Assembly: GCA_963798745.1 (NCBI GenBank)
Contig: CAWCUF010000001.1
Coordinates: forward strand, 124,001-188,000
From: Prado023 sp963798745
GTDB lineage: Bacteria > Actinomycetota > Actinomycetes > S36-B12 > CAIYMF01
DNA: 64,000 nucleotides
Direction: 5' to 3'
Shown here one piece after another: positions 35,042 through 47,231 of this stretch; the stretch's first letter is position 1; each line of letters begins with the position of its first letter. The notes beneath the pieces were generated by a model. That model made no database searches and had not been told where the DNA came from. It saw only the letters and a list, made by a program, of their open reading frames with translations. A program made the translations under genes and the position numbers.

Positions 35042-35440
35042 TCACCAGACGTAGGCGAGGACTTCCCCACCCACACCTTTGGCCTGGGCCTGCCGATCGG
35101 TCAGCAGGCCGGTGGACGTGGAGATGATCGCGATGCCCAGGCCGCCGAGCACGCGCGGCATCGCGGTGCTCTTGGCGTACACCCGCAGGCCGGGCTTGCT
35201 CACGCGGCGCAGGCCGGCGATGGAGCGCTCCCGGCTGGGGCCGTACTTGAGGCTCACGACCAGGGTCTGGCCGACCGGGGCGTCGGCCACCGAGTAGTCG
35301 GCGATGTAGCCCTGGGCCTTGAGGATCTCAGCGATCCCGACCTTGATCTTGGAAAGTGGCATGGACACGGACTCGTGGTAGGCCGTGTTCCCGTTGCGGA
35401 TGCGTGTGAGCATGTCCGCGATCGGGTCTGTCATTGTCAT
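35042..35440 (-). CDS. rpsH: 30S ribosomal protein S8
   Basis: 132 residues: DPIADMLTRIRNGNTAYHESV at the start and VLGGLGIAIISTSTGLLTDRQAQAKGVGGEVLAYVW at the end, both conserved. In E. coli S8 is also the translational repressor of the spc operon. No equivalent repressor site was recognised in this window. Confidence 0.98.
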   Translation of the reverse strand: MTMTDPIADMLTRIRNGNTAYHESVSMPLSKIKVGIAEILKAQGYIADYSVADAPVGQTLVVSLKYGPSRERSIAGLRRVSKPGLRVYAKSTAMPRVLGGLGIAIISTSTGLLTDRQAQAKGVGGEVLAYVW

Positions 35441-35507
35441 GGCCGTCTGGCCTTTCTCGCCGTGGTTTCCCCTGGGGGACCTTCGGCGTCTGTGGTGAGG
35501 GGGTGGG

Positions 35508-35693
35508 CTACCAGCTGGACTTGGTCACGCCGGGCAGCTCACCGCGGTGGGCCATCTCCCGGAGGCAGATCCGGCACAGGCCGAACTTGCGGTACACCGA
35601 GTGCGGGCGACCGCACCGGTTGCAGCGCGTGTAGCCACGCACCTTGAACTTCGGCTTGCTGGCCTGCTTGTTGATCAGGGCCTTCTTCGCCAC
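35508..35693 (-). CDS. rpsZ: 30S ribosomal protein S14, zinc-binding type Z
   Basis: 61 residues from the GTG at 35693 (MAKKALINKQASKPKFKVRG), with AAGGAG 8 nt upstream. Zinc ligands are in CNRCG and CRIC. This is the C+ short form encoded in the spc cluster. A zinc-free rpsN paralogue may exist elsewhere. A GTG at 35699, overlapping rplE, would add two residues. Confidence 0.97.
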   Translation of the reverse strand: MAKKALINKQASKPKFKVRGYTRCNRCGRPHSVYRKFGLCRICLREMAHRGELPGVTKSSW

Positions 35694-35695
35694 GG

Positions 35696-36268
35696 TCACT
35701 TCTCCTTGTAGGGGAAGCCCAGCGCCTTGAGCAGCGCCCGCCCCTCGTCGTCGGTCTTGGCGGTCGTGACCACCGTGATGTCCATGCCGCGCACGCGGTC
35801 GATGGCGTCCTGGTCGATCTCGTGGAACATGGACTGCTCGTTGAGGCCGAACGTGTAGTTGCCGTTGCCGTCGAACTGCCCCGGGTTGAGCCCGCGGAAG
35901 TCACGGATGCGGGGCAGCGCCAGGCTCAGCAGCCGGTCGAGGAACTCCCACATGCGGTCACCGCGCAGGGTGACGTGGCAGCCGATCGGCATGCCCTCGC
36001 GCAGCTTGAACTGCGCGATGGACTTGCGCGCCTTGGTGACCTGCGGCTTCTGCCCGGTGATCAGCGTGAGGTCCTTGATGGCCCCCTCGATCAGCTTGGA
36101 GTCGCGGGCGGCCTCGCCGACACCCATGTTCACCACGATCTTGACCAGACCGGGGATCTGCATGACGTTGTCGTAGGCGAACTGCTCGCGCAGCGCGGGC
36201 ATCGTCTGCTCGCGGTACATGGCCTTCAGCCGCGGGGTCGCGACCTGCGTGTCAGTGGCTGTGCTCAT
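35696..36268 (-). CDS. rplE: 50S ribosomal protein L5
   Basis: 190 residues, 5S rRNA-binding protein of the central protuberance. Conserved segments are IPGLVKIVVNMGVGEAARDSK, ITGQKPQVTKARKSIAQFKLREG and LPRIRDFRGLNPGQFDGNGNY. The ATG overlaps the rplX stop by one base. Confidence 0.98.
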   Translation of the reverse strand: MSTATDTQVATPRLKAMYREQTMPALREQFAYDNVMQIPGLVKIVVNMGVGEAARDSKLIEGAIKDLTLITGQKPQVTKARKSIAQFKLREGMPIGCHVTLRGDRMWEFLDRLLSLALPRIRDFRGLNPGQFDGNGNYTFGLNEQSMFHEIDQDAIDRVRGMDITVVTTAKTDDEGRALLKALGFPYKEK

Positions 36269-36624
36269 CAGATGTCCTCACCCGAGCGCTTGGCGACCCG
36301 GACGTTGCGCTGCACCTGGTAGGTGCTGCCGTCGGCGCGGGTCTTCTCGCCCGCCTCCCGACGAACGCCCAACCGGGTCGGCTTCTTGGTCTGCGGGTCC
36401 ACGAGCATGACGTTGGAGATGTGGATCGGGGCCTCCTGGGTCACGATCCCCCCGGTGCGCGCACCGCGGGGGGACTGACCGACCTTGGTGTGCTTCTTCA
36501 CCCGGTTCACGCCCTCGACCAGGATCCGATCGTTCTCGCGGTACACGACCAGGACGGTACCGGTCAGGCCCCGGTCCTTGCCCGTGATCACCTGCACGGT
36601 GTCACCCTTGCGAATCTTGGTCAT
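36268..36624 (-). CDS. rplX: 50S ribosomal protein L24
   Basis: 118 residues from the ATG at 36624, which has GGAGG 7 nt upstream and overlaps the rplN stop by one base. A KOW-type N-terminal domain (KIRKGDTVQVITGKDRG) is followed by NRVKKHTKVGQS. An initiator of 50S assembly. A GTG immediately upstream (36627) is in frame but badly spaced. Confidence 0.97.
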   Translation of the reverse strand: MTKIRKGDTVQVITGKDRGLTGTVLVVYRENDRILVEGVNRVKKHTKVGQSPRGARTGGIVTQEAPIHISNVMLVDPQTKKPTRLGVRREAGEKTRADGSTYQVQRNVRVAKRSGEDI

Positions 36625-36992
36625 CACAGCACCTCCGGGGCCAGCGAGATGATCTTCATGTACTTCTTCTCGCGCAGCTCGCGACCGACGGGTCCGAAGA
36701 TGCGCGTCCCACGGGGCTCACCGTCGGCCTTGAGGATGACCGCGGCGTTCTCGTCGAACTTGATGTACGAACCGTCGGGGCGGCGGCGCTCCTTGCGGGT
36801 GCGCACGATGACGGCCTTGACGACCTCGCCCTTCTTGACGTTGCCGCCGGGGATGGCGTCCTTGACTGTGGCCACGATGACATCACCGATGCCCGCGTAG
36901 CGCCGACCCGAACCGCCGAGGACACGGATGCACAAGATCTCCTTGGCACCAGTGTTGTCGGCGACACGCAGTCGCGACTCCTGCTGAATCAC
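36624..36992 (-). CDS. rplN: 50S ribosomal protein L14
   Basis: 122 residues, exact family length, from the GTG at 36992 (MIQQESRLRVADNTGAKE), with AGGAG 6 nt upstream. GGSGRRYAGIGDVIVATVKDAIPGG and RIFGPVGRELREKKYMKIISLAPEVL are diagnostic. The longer upstream frame overlaps the rpsQ tail and is not conserved. Confidence 0.97.
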   Translation of the reverse strand: MIQQESRLRVADNTGAKEILCIRVLGGSGRRYAGIGDVIVATVKDAIPGGNVKKGEVVKAVIVRTRKERRRPDGSYIKFDENAAVILKADGEPRGTRIFGPVGRELREKKYMKIISLAPEVL

Positions 36993-37056
36993 GTTCTTCT
37001 CCTGATCGTCGTGCCGGTTCTCACGGGCCTCCCGTGAGCCTGGCCGAACTTGGGGA

Positions 37057-37395
37057 CTACTTGGCCTTCTCGAGGATCTCCACCACACGCCAGCGCTTCG
37101 TCGCCGACATGGGGCGGGTCTCCATCACCAGCACCCGGTCACCGACGCCGGCGGCGTTGGCTTCGTCGTGGGCCTTGAGCTTGGAGGTGCGGCGCACCAC
37201 CTTGCCGTACATCGGGTGGGTGAAGCGGTCCTCGACAGCGACGACGACGGTCTTGTCCATCTTGTCGCTGACGACGTACCCCTCCCGGGTCTTGCGGTAA
37301 CCCCGGGTGGCCTCATCGGCTGCCGGCGTTGCCGCCTGCACGGACCCCTGGGTGGCTTGGGTGCTCGACGTCACAGCTTCATCCTTCGCGTTCAT
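37057..37395 (-). CDS. rpsQ: 30S ribosomal protein S17
   Basis: 112 residues. The S17 OB fold (YRKTREGYVVSDKMDKTVVVAVEDR, HPMYGKVVRRTSKLKAHDE) starts after a 30-residue Thr/Ala/Gln-rich N-terminal extension. Typical S17 is about 85-95 residues. The ATG at 37395 overlaps the rpmC stop as ATGA, supporting the long start. Confidence 0.96.
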   Translation of the reverse strand: MNAKDEAVTSSTQATQGSVQAATPAADEATRGYRKTREGYVVSDKMDKTVVVAVEDRFTHPMYGKVVRRTSKLKAHDEANAAGVGDRVLVMETRPMSATKRWRVVEILEKAK

Positions 37396-37625
37396 GCGCT
37401 ATCCCCGGTCTCGGGCGCCTCGGTGATGCCGAGCTCGCGCTCACGCATCACGGTGTAGATGCGCGCGATCTCCTTCTTCACCGCGCGCAGTCGGCCGTGG
37501 CTCTCCAACTGGCCGGTGGCAGCCTGGAAGCGCAGGTTGAACAGCTCCTCCTTGGCCTCACGGAGCTTGAGGACCAGGTCCTCGGAGTCGACGTTGCGCA
37601 ACTCGCCTGCAGTGGTCGCAGCCAT
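37392..37625 (-). CDS. rpmC: 50S ribosomal protein L29
   Basis: 77 residues: a two-helix protein with ELRNVDSEDLVLKLREAKEELFNLRFQAATGQLESHGRLRAVKKEIARI-type sequence, at the tunnel exit near the signal recognition particle site. One-base overlap with the rplP stop and 4-nt overlap with rpsQ. Confidence 0.98.
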   Translation of the reverse strand: MAATTAGELRNVDSEDLVLKLREAKEELFNLRFQAATGQLESHGRLRAVKKEIARIYTVMRERELGITEAPETGDSA

Positions 37626-38041
37626 CAGTCCTCCACCTCACGCCGGACGATCCGGCACTTCATCGGCATCTTGTGCGCGGCGCGCAGAAGTGCCTCACGA
37701 GCGGTCTTCTCATCCGGGTAGCTCAACTCGAACATCACCCGGCCCGGCTTCACATTGGCCACCCACCACTCCGGGGAGCCCTTGCCCGAACCCATCCGGG
37801 TCTCGGCGGGCTTCTTGGTCAGGGGGCGGTCGGGGTAGATGTTGATCCACACCCGGCCACCGCGCTTGATGTGGCGGGTGATCGCGATACGCGCGCTCTC
37901 GATCTGCCGGTTGGTGACGTAGGAGTGCTCCAGGGCCATCAGGCCGTACTGGCCGAACACCACCCTGGTGCCCCCGGTGGCCTGACCGTGCCGGTCAGGA
38001 CGGTGCTGCTTGCGGTGCTTGACCCGACGTGGGATCAGCAT
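37625..38041 (-). CDS. rplP: 50S ribosomal protein L16
   Basis: 138 residues: MLIPRRVKHRKQHRPDRHGQ at the start, ITRHIKRGGRVWINIYPDRPLTKKPAETRMGSGKG in the middle. Contacts A-site tRNA and organises the peptidyl transferase region. Follows rpsC by 5 nt. Confidence 0.98.
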   Translation of the reverse strand: MLIPRRVKHRKQHRPDRHGQATGGTRVVFGQYGLMALEHSYVTNRQIESARIAITRHIKRGGRVWINIYPDRPLTKKPAETRMGSGKGSPEWWVANVKPGRVMFELSYPDEKTAREALLRAAHKMPMKCRIVRREVED

Positions 38042-38046
38042 GGTCC

Positions 38047-38826
<780 letters not shown>

Positions 38827-38830
38827 GGGG

Positions 38831-39187
38831 TCAGCCCTTCTTCCCAGTCGCAGGACGCTCCGCGACGATGACGGTGATGTGGCTCGTGCGCTTCTTGATC
38901 CGGAAGGCACGGCCCTGGGCACGCGGGCGGAACCGCTTCATGGTCGGGCCCTCGTCGACGTAGGCCGCCGAGACGTAGAGCGTCGACACATCCGAGTGCT
39001 GGTGGTTGTTCACGGCGTTGGCGATGGCGCTGTCCAGCACCTTGCCGACCGGCTCGCTCGCCCCCTGCGGGGCGAACTGCAGCACAGCCTGCGCCTGACT
39101 GGCCGGCAGTCCACGAATGAGGTCCACCACTCGGCGGGCCTTCATGGGCGTGACGCGGACGAACCGCGCCTGGGCCCTGGCTTCCAT
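38831..39187 (-). CDS. rplV: 50S ribosomal protein L22
   Basis: 118 residues: ARFVRVTPMKARRVVDLIRG, the NAVNNHQHSD segment, and the beta-hairpin RFRPRAQGRAFRIKKRTSHI that lines the exit tunnel. No insertion or deletion of the kind linked to macrolide resistance was seen in the hairpin. Confidence 0.98.
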   Translation of the reverse strand: MEARAQARFVRVTPMKARRVVDLIRGLPASQAQAVLQFAPQGASEPVGKVLDSAIANAVNNHQHSDVSTLYVSAAYVDEGPTMKRFRPRAQGRAFRIKKRTSHITVIVAERPATGKKG

Positions 39188-39236
39188 CGCTTTCCCCTTG
39201 CTCTCTTGATTGGTCTTCGTCGGTTGGCCTTGGCGC

Positions 39237-39518
39237 CTAGCGGCGCTTGGCCTTCCGGTCGTCCTTGACGTGCCCGCGGAACGTGCGGGTCGGGGCGAAC
39301 TCGCCCAGCTTGTGGCCGACCATGTTCTCGGTGACGAACACCGGGACGTGCTTGCGGCCGTCGTGCACGGCGATCGTGTGCCCGAGCATCTCCGGGACGA
39401 TCATCGACCGGCGCGACCACGTCTTGATCACGTTCTTGGTGCCCTTGTCGTTCTGCACGTCCACCTTCTTGCTCAGGTGGTCATCGACGAAGGGACCCTT
39501 CTTCAGACTGCGTGGCAT
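39237..39518 (-). CDS. rpsS: 30S ribosomal protein S19
   Basis: 93 residues: MPRSLKKGPFVDDHL, WSRRSMIVPEMLGHTIAVHDGRKHVPVFVTENMVGHKLGEFAPTRTF-type core. Head protein next to S13. Between rplB and rplV. Confidence 0.98.
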   Translation of the reverse strand: MPRSLKKGPFVDDHLSKKVDVQNDKGTKNVIKTWSRRSMIVPEMLGHTIAVHDGRKHVPVFVTENMVGHKLGEFAPTRTFRGHVKDDRKAKRR

Positions 39519-39529
39519 GACTGGTTACC

Positions 39530-40366
39530 TCAGCGCTTCTTGCCGGTCTTGCGCCGGCGGACGATGAACTTGTCGGAGGCCTTGTTGGCCTTGCGGGTGC
39601 GACCCTCGGGCTTGCCGTTGGGGTTGACCGGGTGGCGACCACCAGAGGTCTTGCCCTCGCCGCCACCGTGTGGGTGATCGACCGGGTTCATGGCCACGCC
39701 ACGCACGGTCGGGCGCTTGCCCTTCCAGCGCATGCGCCCGGCCTTGCCCCAGTTGATGTTGGACTGCTCGGCGTTGCCGACCTCACCGATCGTGGCCCGG
39801 CAGCGCACATCCACGTTGCGGATCTCACCCGAGGGCATCCGCAGCTGGGCGTACGGGCCGTCCTTGGCCACCAACTGGACGCTGGAACCGGCCGAGCGGG
39901 CGATCTTGGCCCCACCTCCGGGACGCAGCTCCACGACGTGCACCACGGTGCCGACGGGGATGTTGCGCAGCGGCAGGTTGTTGCCCGGCTTGATGTCGGC
40001 CCCGGGGCCGGTCTCGACGCGGTCACCCTGCTTGAGCTTGTTCGGCGCCACGATGTAGCGCTTCTCGCCGTCGGCGAAGTGCAGCAGGGCGATGCGCGCG
40101 GTGCGGTTCGGGTCGTACTCGATGTGCGCGACCTTGGCCGGGACCCCGTCCTTGTCCGCCCGCTTGAAGTCGATGACGCGGAAGGCGCGCTTGTGCCCGC
40201 CACCCTGGTGCCGCGTGGTGATCCGACCCTGGTTGTTGCGCCCGCCCTTCCTGGGCAGCGGCTGCACCAGTGACTTCTCCGGCGCGGACCGGGTGATCTC
40301 CACGAAGTCGGCAACCGACGAGCCGCGACGGCCCGGCGTTGTCGGCTTGTACTTGCGGATTCCCAT
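39530..40366 (-). CDS. rplB: 50S ribosomal protein L2
   Basis: 278 residues. GIRKYKPTTPGRRGSSVADF at the start and the C-terminal GVAMNPVDHPHGGGEGKTSGGRHPV containing the conserved histidine implicated in peptidyl transfer and subunit association. KFIVRRRKTGKKR ends the protein. Confidence 0.98.
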   Translation of the reverse strand: MGIRKYKPTTPGRRGSSVADFVEITRSAPEKSLVQPLPRKGGRNNQGRITTRHQGGGHKRAFRVIDFKRADKDGVPAKVAHIEYDPNRTARIALLHFADGEKRYIVAPNKLKQGDRVETGPGADIKPGNNLPLRNIPVGTVVHVVELRPGGGAKIARSAGSSVQLVAKDGPYAQLRMPSGEIRNVDVRCRATIGEVGNAEQSNINWGKAGRMRWKGKRPTVRGVAMNPVDHPHGGGEGKTSGGRHPVNPNGKPEGRTRKANKASDKFIVRRRKTGKKR

Positions 40367-40398
40367 GAGTTCCCTCGCTTAGCTGTCGATGGTCCCGG

Positions 40399-40698
40399 TC
40401 AGCTGACCGGGCCGCCGAAGATGTCGATGCGGTCACCTGAGGCCACGGAGACGATCGCGCGCTTGGTGCTCACCCGGTGGCCGAAGCCCCGGCGGGTGCG
40501 CACGCGCTTGCCCTCGCGGTTCTGGGTGTTGACGGACAGGACCTTGACGCCGAAGACCTTCTCCACGGCGATCTTGATCTCAGTCTTGTTGGCGTCCGGG
40601 GCGACGAGGAACGTGTACTTGTTCTCGTCGAGCAGTCCGTAGCTCTTCTCGGAGATGACCGGGGCGATCAGGATGTCCCGGTGGTCTGCGATCCTCAC
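40399..40698 (-). CDS. rplW: 50S ribosomal protein L23
   Basis: 99 residues from the GTG at 40698, overlapping the rplD stop as GTGA. IADHRDILIAPVISEKSYGLL and YTFLVAPDANKTEIKIAVEKVFGVKV are diagnostic. Docking site for trigger factor and SRP at the tunnel exit. Confidence 0.97.
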   Translation of the reverse strand: MRIADHRDILIAPVISEKSYGLLDENKYTFLVAPDANKTEIKIAVEKVFGVKVLSVNTQNREGKRVRTRRGFGHRVSTKRAIVSVASGDRIDIFGGPVS

Positions 40699-41405
40699 TT
40701 GGCTGCCTCCTCTTCGATCTCGATGGCAGCCTCGGCCTCGGTCGAGGTGGCCACCGCCTTGGCGCCGCGACCCGTGCTCGGCCCGGCCAGGAAGGTCTCG
40801 AGCGCACCCGCGGTGAACACGACGTCGTCGCTGCACAGCACGTCGTAGGTGTTGAGCTGGTCGACGACCAGCAGGTGCACCCCGACGAGGTTGCGCAGGC
40901 TCTTGGCGCCGAGCTCGTCAGCACGCTCGACGACGACCAGCAGGTTGGGCCGCGCGCTGATGGTGGCCAGCGCGGCCTGCGCGGCCTTCGTCGAGGGCAG
41001 CTCGCCTTCGACGATGGCGCTGATCACGTGCACGCGGCCGTTGCGGGCCCGGTCGGACAGGGCCCCGCGCAGGGCGGCTGCCTTCATCTTCTTGGGGGTG
41101 CGCTGGGCGTAGTCGCGCGGCGTCGGGCCGTGCACCACGCCACCGCCGGTGAACTGCGGAGCGCGGGTCGAGCCCTGCCGGGCGCGGCCGGTGCCCTTCT
41201 GCTTGTAGGGCTTGCGACCACCACCGCGGACCTCGGCCCGCGTCTTGGTGGACGCCGTGCCCGCCCGGGCGGCGGCCAGCTGCGCGGTGACCACCTGGTG
41301 GATCAGCGGCACGTTCAGCGCCACGTCGAATACCTCGGCGGGCAGCTCGACCGAACCGGCCGTGGCACCCGCGGGGGTCAGCACGTCGATGCTGGTCATC
41401 GTCAT
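40695..41405 (-). CDS. rplD: 50S ribosomal protein L4
   Basis: 236 residues. EVRGGGRKPYKQKGTGRARQGSTRAPQFTGGGVVHGP is the conserved tunnel loop. The last 25 or so residues are an acidic Ala/Glu tail not found in E. coli L4. The ATG overlaps the rplC stop as ATGA. Confidence 0.98.
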   Translation of the reverse strand: MTMTSIDVLTPAGATAGSVELPAEVFDVALNVPLIHQVVTAQLAAARAGTASTKTRAEVRGGGRKPYKQKGTGRARQGSTRAPQFTGGGVVHGPTPRDYAQRTPKKMKAAALRGALSDRARNGRVHVISAIVEGELPSTKAAQAALATISARPNLLVVVERADELGAKSLRNLVGVHLLVVDQLNTYDVLCSDDVVFTAGALETFLAGPSTGRGAKAVATSTEAEAAIEIEEEAAK

Positions 41406-42046
41406 GCCCCCTTCACTGCGGAACGGACGAACACCAGGCCACCCTTGGGGCCGGGCACTGCGCCCTTGATGAGGATCAGCCCGTTCTCGGCGTCCACCGC
41501 GTGGACGGTCAGGCTCTGCGTGGTCTGACGCACGCCGCCCATCCGGCCAGCCATCCGCACGCCCTTGAACACGCGTCCGGGGGTGGCGCAGGCGCCGATC
41601 GAACCGGGCTTGCGGTGGTTGCGGTGCGCACCGTGGCTGGCGCCGACGCCGTGGAAGCCGTGCCGCTTCATGACGCCCGCGAAGCCCTTGCCCTTGGTCG
41701 TGCCGGTCACATCCACGCTCTGGCCCGGCGCGAACAGCTCAGCGCTGATCTCCTGGCCGAGCGTGTAGCCCGCGGCATCGCCGGTGCGGATCTCCACGAG
41801 GTGCCGGCGCGGGGTGACGCCAGCCTTGTCGAAGTGCCCGGCCTGTGGCTTGGTCACCTTGCGCGGGTCGATCGCACCGTAGGCGAGCTGCACGGCCTCG
41901 TAGCCGTCCACCTCGGGGGTGCGCACCTGCGTGACGACGCACGGACCCGCCTTGACCACGGTGACCGGGATGATGCGGTTGGCGTCGTCCCACACCTGGG
42001 TCATGCCGAGCTTCTCGCCCAGGATGCCCTTGACGTTGCTAGCCAT
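41402..42046 (-). CDS. rplC: 50S ribosomal protein L3
   Basis: 214 residues: GILGEKLGMTQVWDDANRIIPVTVV at the start and HRNHRKPGSIGACATPGRVFKGVRMAGRMG in the loop reaching the peptidyl transferase centre. Follows rpsJ by 14 nt. Confidence 0.98.
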   Translation of the reverse strand: MASNVKGILGEKLGMTQVWDDANRIIPVTVVKAGPCVVTQVRTPEVDGYEAVQLAYGAIDPRKVTKPQAGHFDKAGVTPRRHLVEIRTGDAAGYTLGQEISAELFAPGQSVDVTGTTKGKGFAGVMKRHGFHGVGASHGAHRNHRKPGSIGACATPGRVFKGVRMAGRMGGVRQTTQSLTVHAVDAENGLILIKGAVPGPKGGLVFVRSAVKGA

Positions 42047-42060
42047 CTGCCTGGATTCCT

Positions 42061-42369
42061 TTACAGCTTGATCTCGATGTCGACACCAGCCGGCAGGTCG
42101 AGTCGCATCAGCGAGTCGACCGTCTTGGGCGTGGGGTCGATGATGTCGATCAGCCGCTTGTGCGTGCGCATCTCGAAGTGCTCGCGGCTGTCCTTGTACT
42201 TGTGGGGCGAACGGATGACGCAGTAGACGTTCTTCTCCGTCGGCAGCGGCACCGGGCCGGCAACCTGCGCACCAGTACGCGTCACCGTCTCGACGATCTT
42301 GCGCGCCGAGCTGTCGATGACCTCATGGTCGTATGCCTTGAGCCTGATGCGGATCTTCTGTCCCGCCAT
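42061..42369 (-). CDS. rpsJ: 30S ribosomal protein S10 / NusE
   Basis: 102 residues, exact family length, from the ATG at 42369 (MAGQKIRIRLKAYDHEVIDSS). IRSPHKYKDSREHFEMRTHKRLIDI is conserved. Also acts as NusE with NusB and NusG. First gene of the S10 cluster, starting 74 nt after the tuf terminator. No clear promoter was recognised in that short space. Confidence 0.98.
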   Translation of the reverse strand: MAGQKIRIRLKAYDHEVIDSSARKIVETVTRTGAQVAGPVPLPTEKNVYCVIRSPHKYKDSREHFEMRTHKRLIDIIDPTPKTVDSLMRLDLPAGVDIEIKL

Positions 42370-42443
42370 GGTGGCTTCGCCTGTCCTTCTCTTCGGGTGG
42401 CCGGTGTTGCTCCGACCGGGTGTTCCTGGCTGCCTTGGTCTTC

Positions 42444-42484
42444 GTTGCGATGGGGCGCGGCAGGTGGCCGCGCCCCATCGCAAC
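42444..42484 (-). terminator. Terminator after tuf
   Basis: A perfect 18-bp stem with 5-nt loop: GTTGCGATGGGGCGCGGC (42444-42461) pairs with 42467-42484. It begins 10 nt past the tuf stop. Unless read through, it separates tuf from the S10 operon. Confidence 0.9.
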
Positions 42485-42494
42485 GTCGCAGGTG

Positions 42495-43688
<1,194 letters not shown>

Positions 43689-43826
43689 TGGGGTCCCTCC
43701 TCAGGACTGGTGGACCAGCCTGTCGACTTGGTCCGCTTCTCTTCTTGATGACTGTTCTGGTGGTCGTGCCCCGTGATGGCCGCCTCACACTGTGAGACCA
43801 CTCACCCCGGTCGATCGTGGGTTGTG

Positions 43827-43880
43827 CTACTCGCCCTTCGCTTTCGCTGCACCGTGGCTCAGCTCAGAACTCGTTCGCAT
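43827..43880 (-). CDS. 17-residue mini-ORF made by duplication of the fusA 3' end
   Basis: Reads MRTSSELSHGAAKAKGE then TAG. The ATG lies 3 nt after the fusA TGA. Its last codons repeat the fusA C-terminus AKAKGE: a 19-bp sequence is present exactly at both 43886-43904 (fusA) and 43829-43847. It may be non-functional, a scar of recombination, or a coupled leader for tuf. Translation is not established. Confidence 0.35.
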   Translation of the reverse strand: MRTSSELSHGAAKAKGE

Positions 43881-43883
43881 GGC

Positions 43884-45983
<2,100 letters not shown>

Positions 45984-46026
45984 GATCGAACTCCGAATCT
46001 GAAAGGGATCTAAGGGGTGCTGGGGC

Positions 46027-46497
46027 TTACCAGCGGTAGTGGGCGAAGGCCTTGTTGGCCTCGGCCATCTTGTGGGTGTCCTCGCGCTTCTTCACCGCGG
46101 CACCCAAACCGTTGGAGGCGTCCAGGATCTCGTTCATGAGGCGCTCGGTCATCGTCTTCTCACGACGGGCGCGGGCGTAACCGACCAGCCAGCGCAGGGC
46201 CAGCGTGTGGGCGCGCCCGGGCTTGACCTCGACGGGCACCTGGTAGGTCGCGCCACCGACGCGGCGGCTGCGGACCTCGAGGGTCGGGCGGACGTTGTCC
46301 AGAGCACGCTTGAGCGTGATGACCGGATCGGTGCCGTTCTTCTCGCGGGCGCCCTCGAGGGCTTCGTACACGATGCGCTCGGCTGTGGACTTCTTGCCGT
46401 CGGTCAGGATCTTGTTGACCAACTGCGTCACCACCGGCGAGCCGTAGACCGGATCGACGATGACCGGGCGCTTGGCAGCGGGGCCCTTGCGCGGCAT
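46027..46497 (-). CDS. rpsG: 30S ribosomal protein S7
   Basis: 156 residues: MPRKGPAAKRPVIVDPVYGS, KILTDGKKSTAERIVYEAL and GGATYQVPVEVKPGRAHTLALRWL. Nucleates assembly of the 30S head. The ATG overlaps the rpsL TAA by one base (TAATG). Confidence 0.98.
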   Translation of the reverse strand: MPRKGPAAKRPVIVDPVYGSPVVTQLVNKILTDGKKSTAERIVYEALEGAREKNGTDPVITLKRALDNVRPTLEVRSRRVGGATYQVPVEVKPGRAHTLALRWLVGYARARREKTMTERLMNEILDASNGLGAAVKKREDTHKMAEANKAFAHYRW

Positions 46498-46871
46498 TAG
46501 CTCTTCTCCTTCTTCGCGCCGTAGCGGCTGCGTGCCTGCTTGCGGCTCTTCACACCCTGGGTGTCCAGCGAGCCGCGCACGATCTTGTAGCGAACGCCGG
46601 GCAGGTCCTTCACGCGGCCGCCGCGTACGAGCACGATCGAGTGCTCCTGCAGGTTGTGGCCCACGCCCGGGATGTAGGCGGTGACCTCGATGCCACTGCT
46701 CAGGCGGACGCGGGCAACCTTGCGCAGGGCCGAGTTCGGCTTCTTGGGCGTGGTCGTGTAGACGCGTGTGCACACCCCGCGGCGCTGCGGGCTGCCCTTG
46801 AGGGCAGGCGTCTTGTTCTTCGCGACCTTGTCCTGCCGGCCCTTGCGGACCAACTGCTGGATCGTGGGCAC
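46497..46871 (-). CDS. rpsL: 30S ribosomal protein S12
   Basis: 124 residues from the GTG at 46871 (MPTIQQLVRKGRQDK), with GGAG 5 nt upstream. Decoding-centre loops TTTPKKPNSALRKVARVRL and GGRVKDLPGVRY are intact. Lys43 and Lys88, the classic streptomycin-resistance positions, are wild type, so streptomycin resistance is not predicted from S12. First gene of rpsL-rpsG-fusA. Confidence 0.98.
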   Translation of the reverse strand: MPTIQQLVRKGRQDKVAKNKTPALKGSPQRRGVCTRVYTTTPKKPNSALRKVARVRLSSGIEVTAYIPGVGHNLQEHSIVLVRGGRVKDLPGVRYKIVRGSLDTQGVKSRKQARSRYGAKKEKS

Positions 46872-47231
46872 TTGTACTCCGGTGCGTTGAGGTTCATGGT
46901 CAGAGTGCCGGCAATCAACCGATTCGCCGCCCCCACGCGGTCGGGCGTGTCGCAGCCGTTGCCGGTTGCGCTCGTTGCCGATCTCAGGGGGTGGATCCGC
47001 CGATGTCTCCCACCACGGCCCCGTGGGGCTGCGGACCTGCAGTTCGGCCGACGCGAAGGTCGTCCGGGTCACTGCTGGGTGCGGGGAAGCACGCAGTGCA
47101 TCCGTGCGGCGCCCGGTTGTTCCCAGGCACAATCAGCAAGAGTACCGGCCGGGGCCGAGGGCGCCAAATCGCGGGGACGGTCAGGCACGCATCCCTGCGG
47201 ATCGACGAGCGGGGCCGTGCTCGCAGGCTGC
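46872..47231 (-). other. Intergenic region: rpsL leader, promoter and end of the DUF4190-like gene
   Basis: 360 nt. The rpsL promoter sits at 47139-47167, which implies a leader of about 260 nt. A short palindrome (CCACGG/CCGTGG, around 47018) is the only stem noted in the leader. No small protein was convincing, and no clear terminator for the upstream DUF4190-like gene was seen. Confidence 0.6.
47139..47167 (-). promoter_or_regulatory. rpsL (str operon) promoter
   Basis: -35 TTGGCG (47162-47167) in GCGATTTGGCG, 17-nt spacer, -10 TACTCT (47139-47144) on the minus strand. Confidence 0.75.
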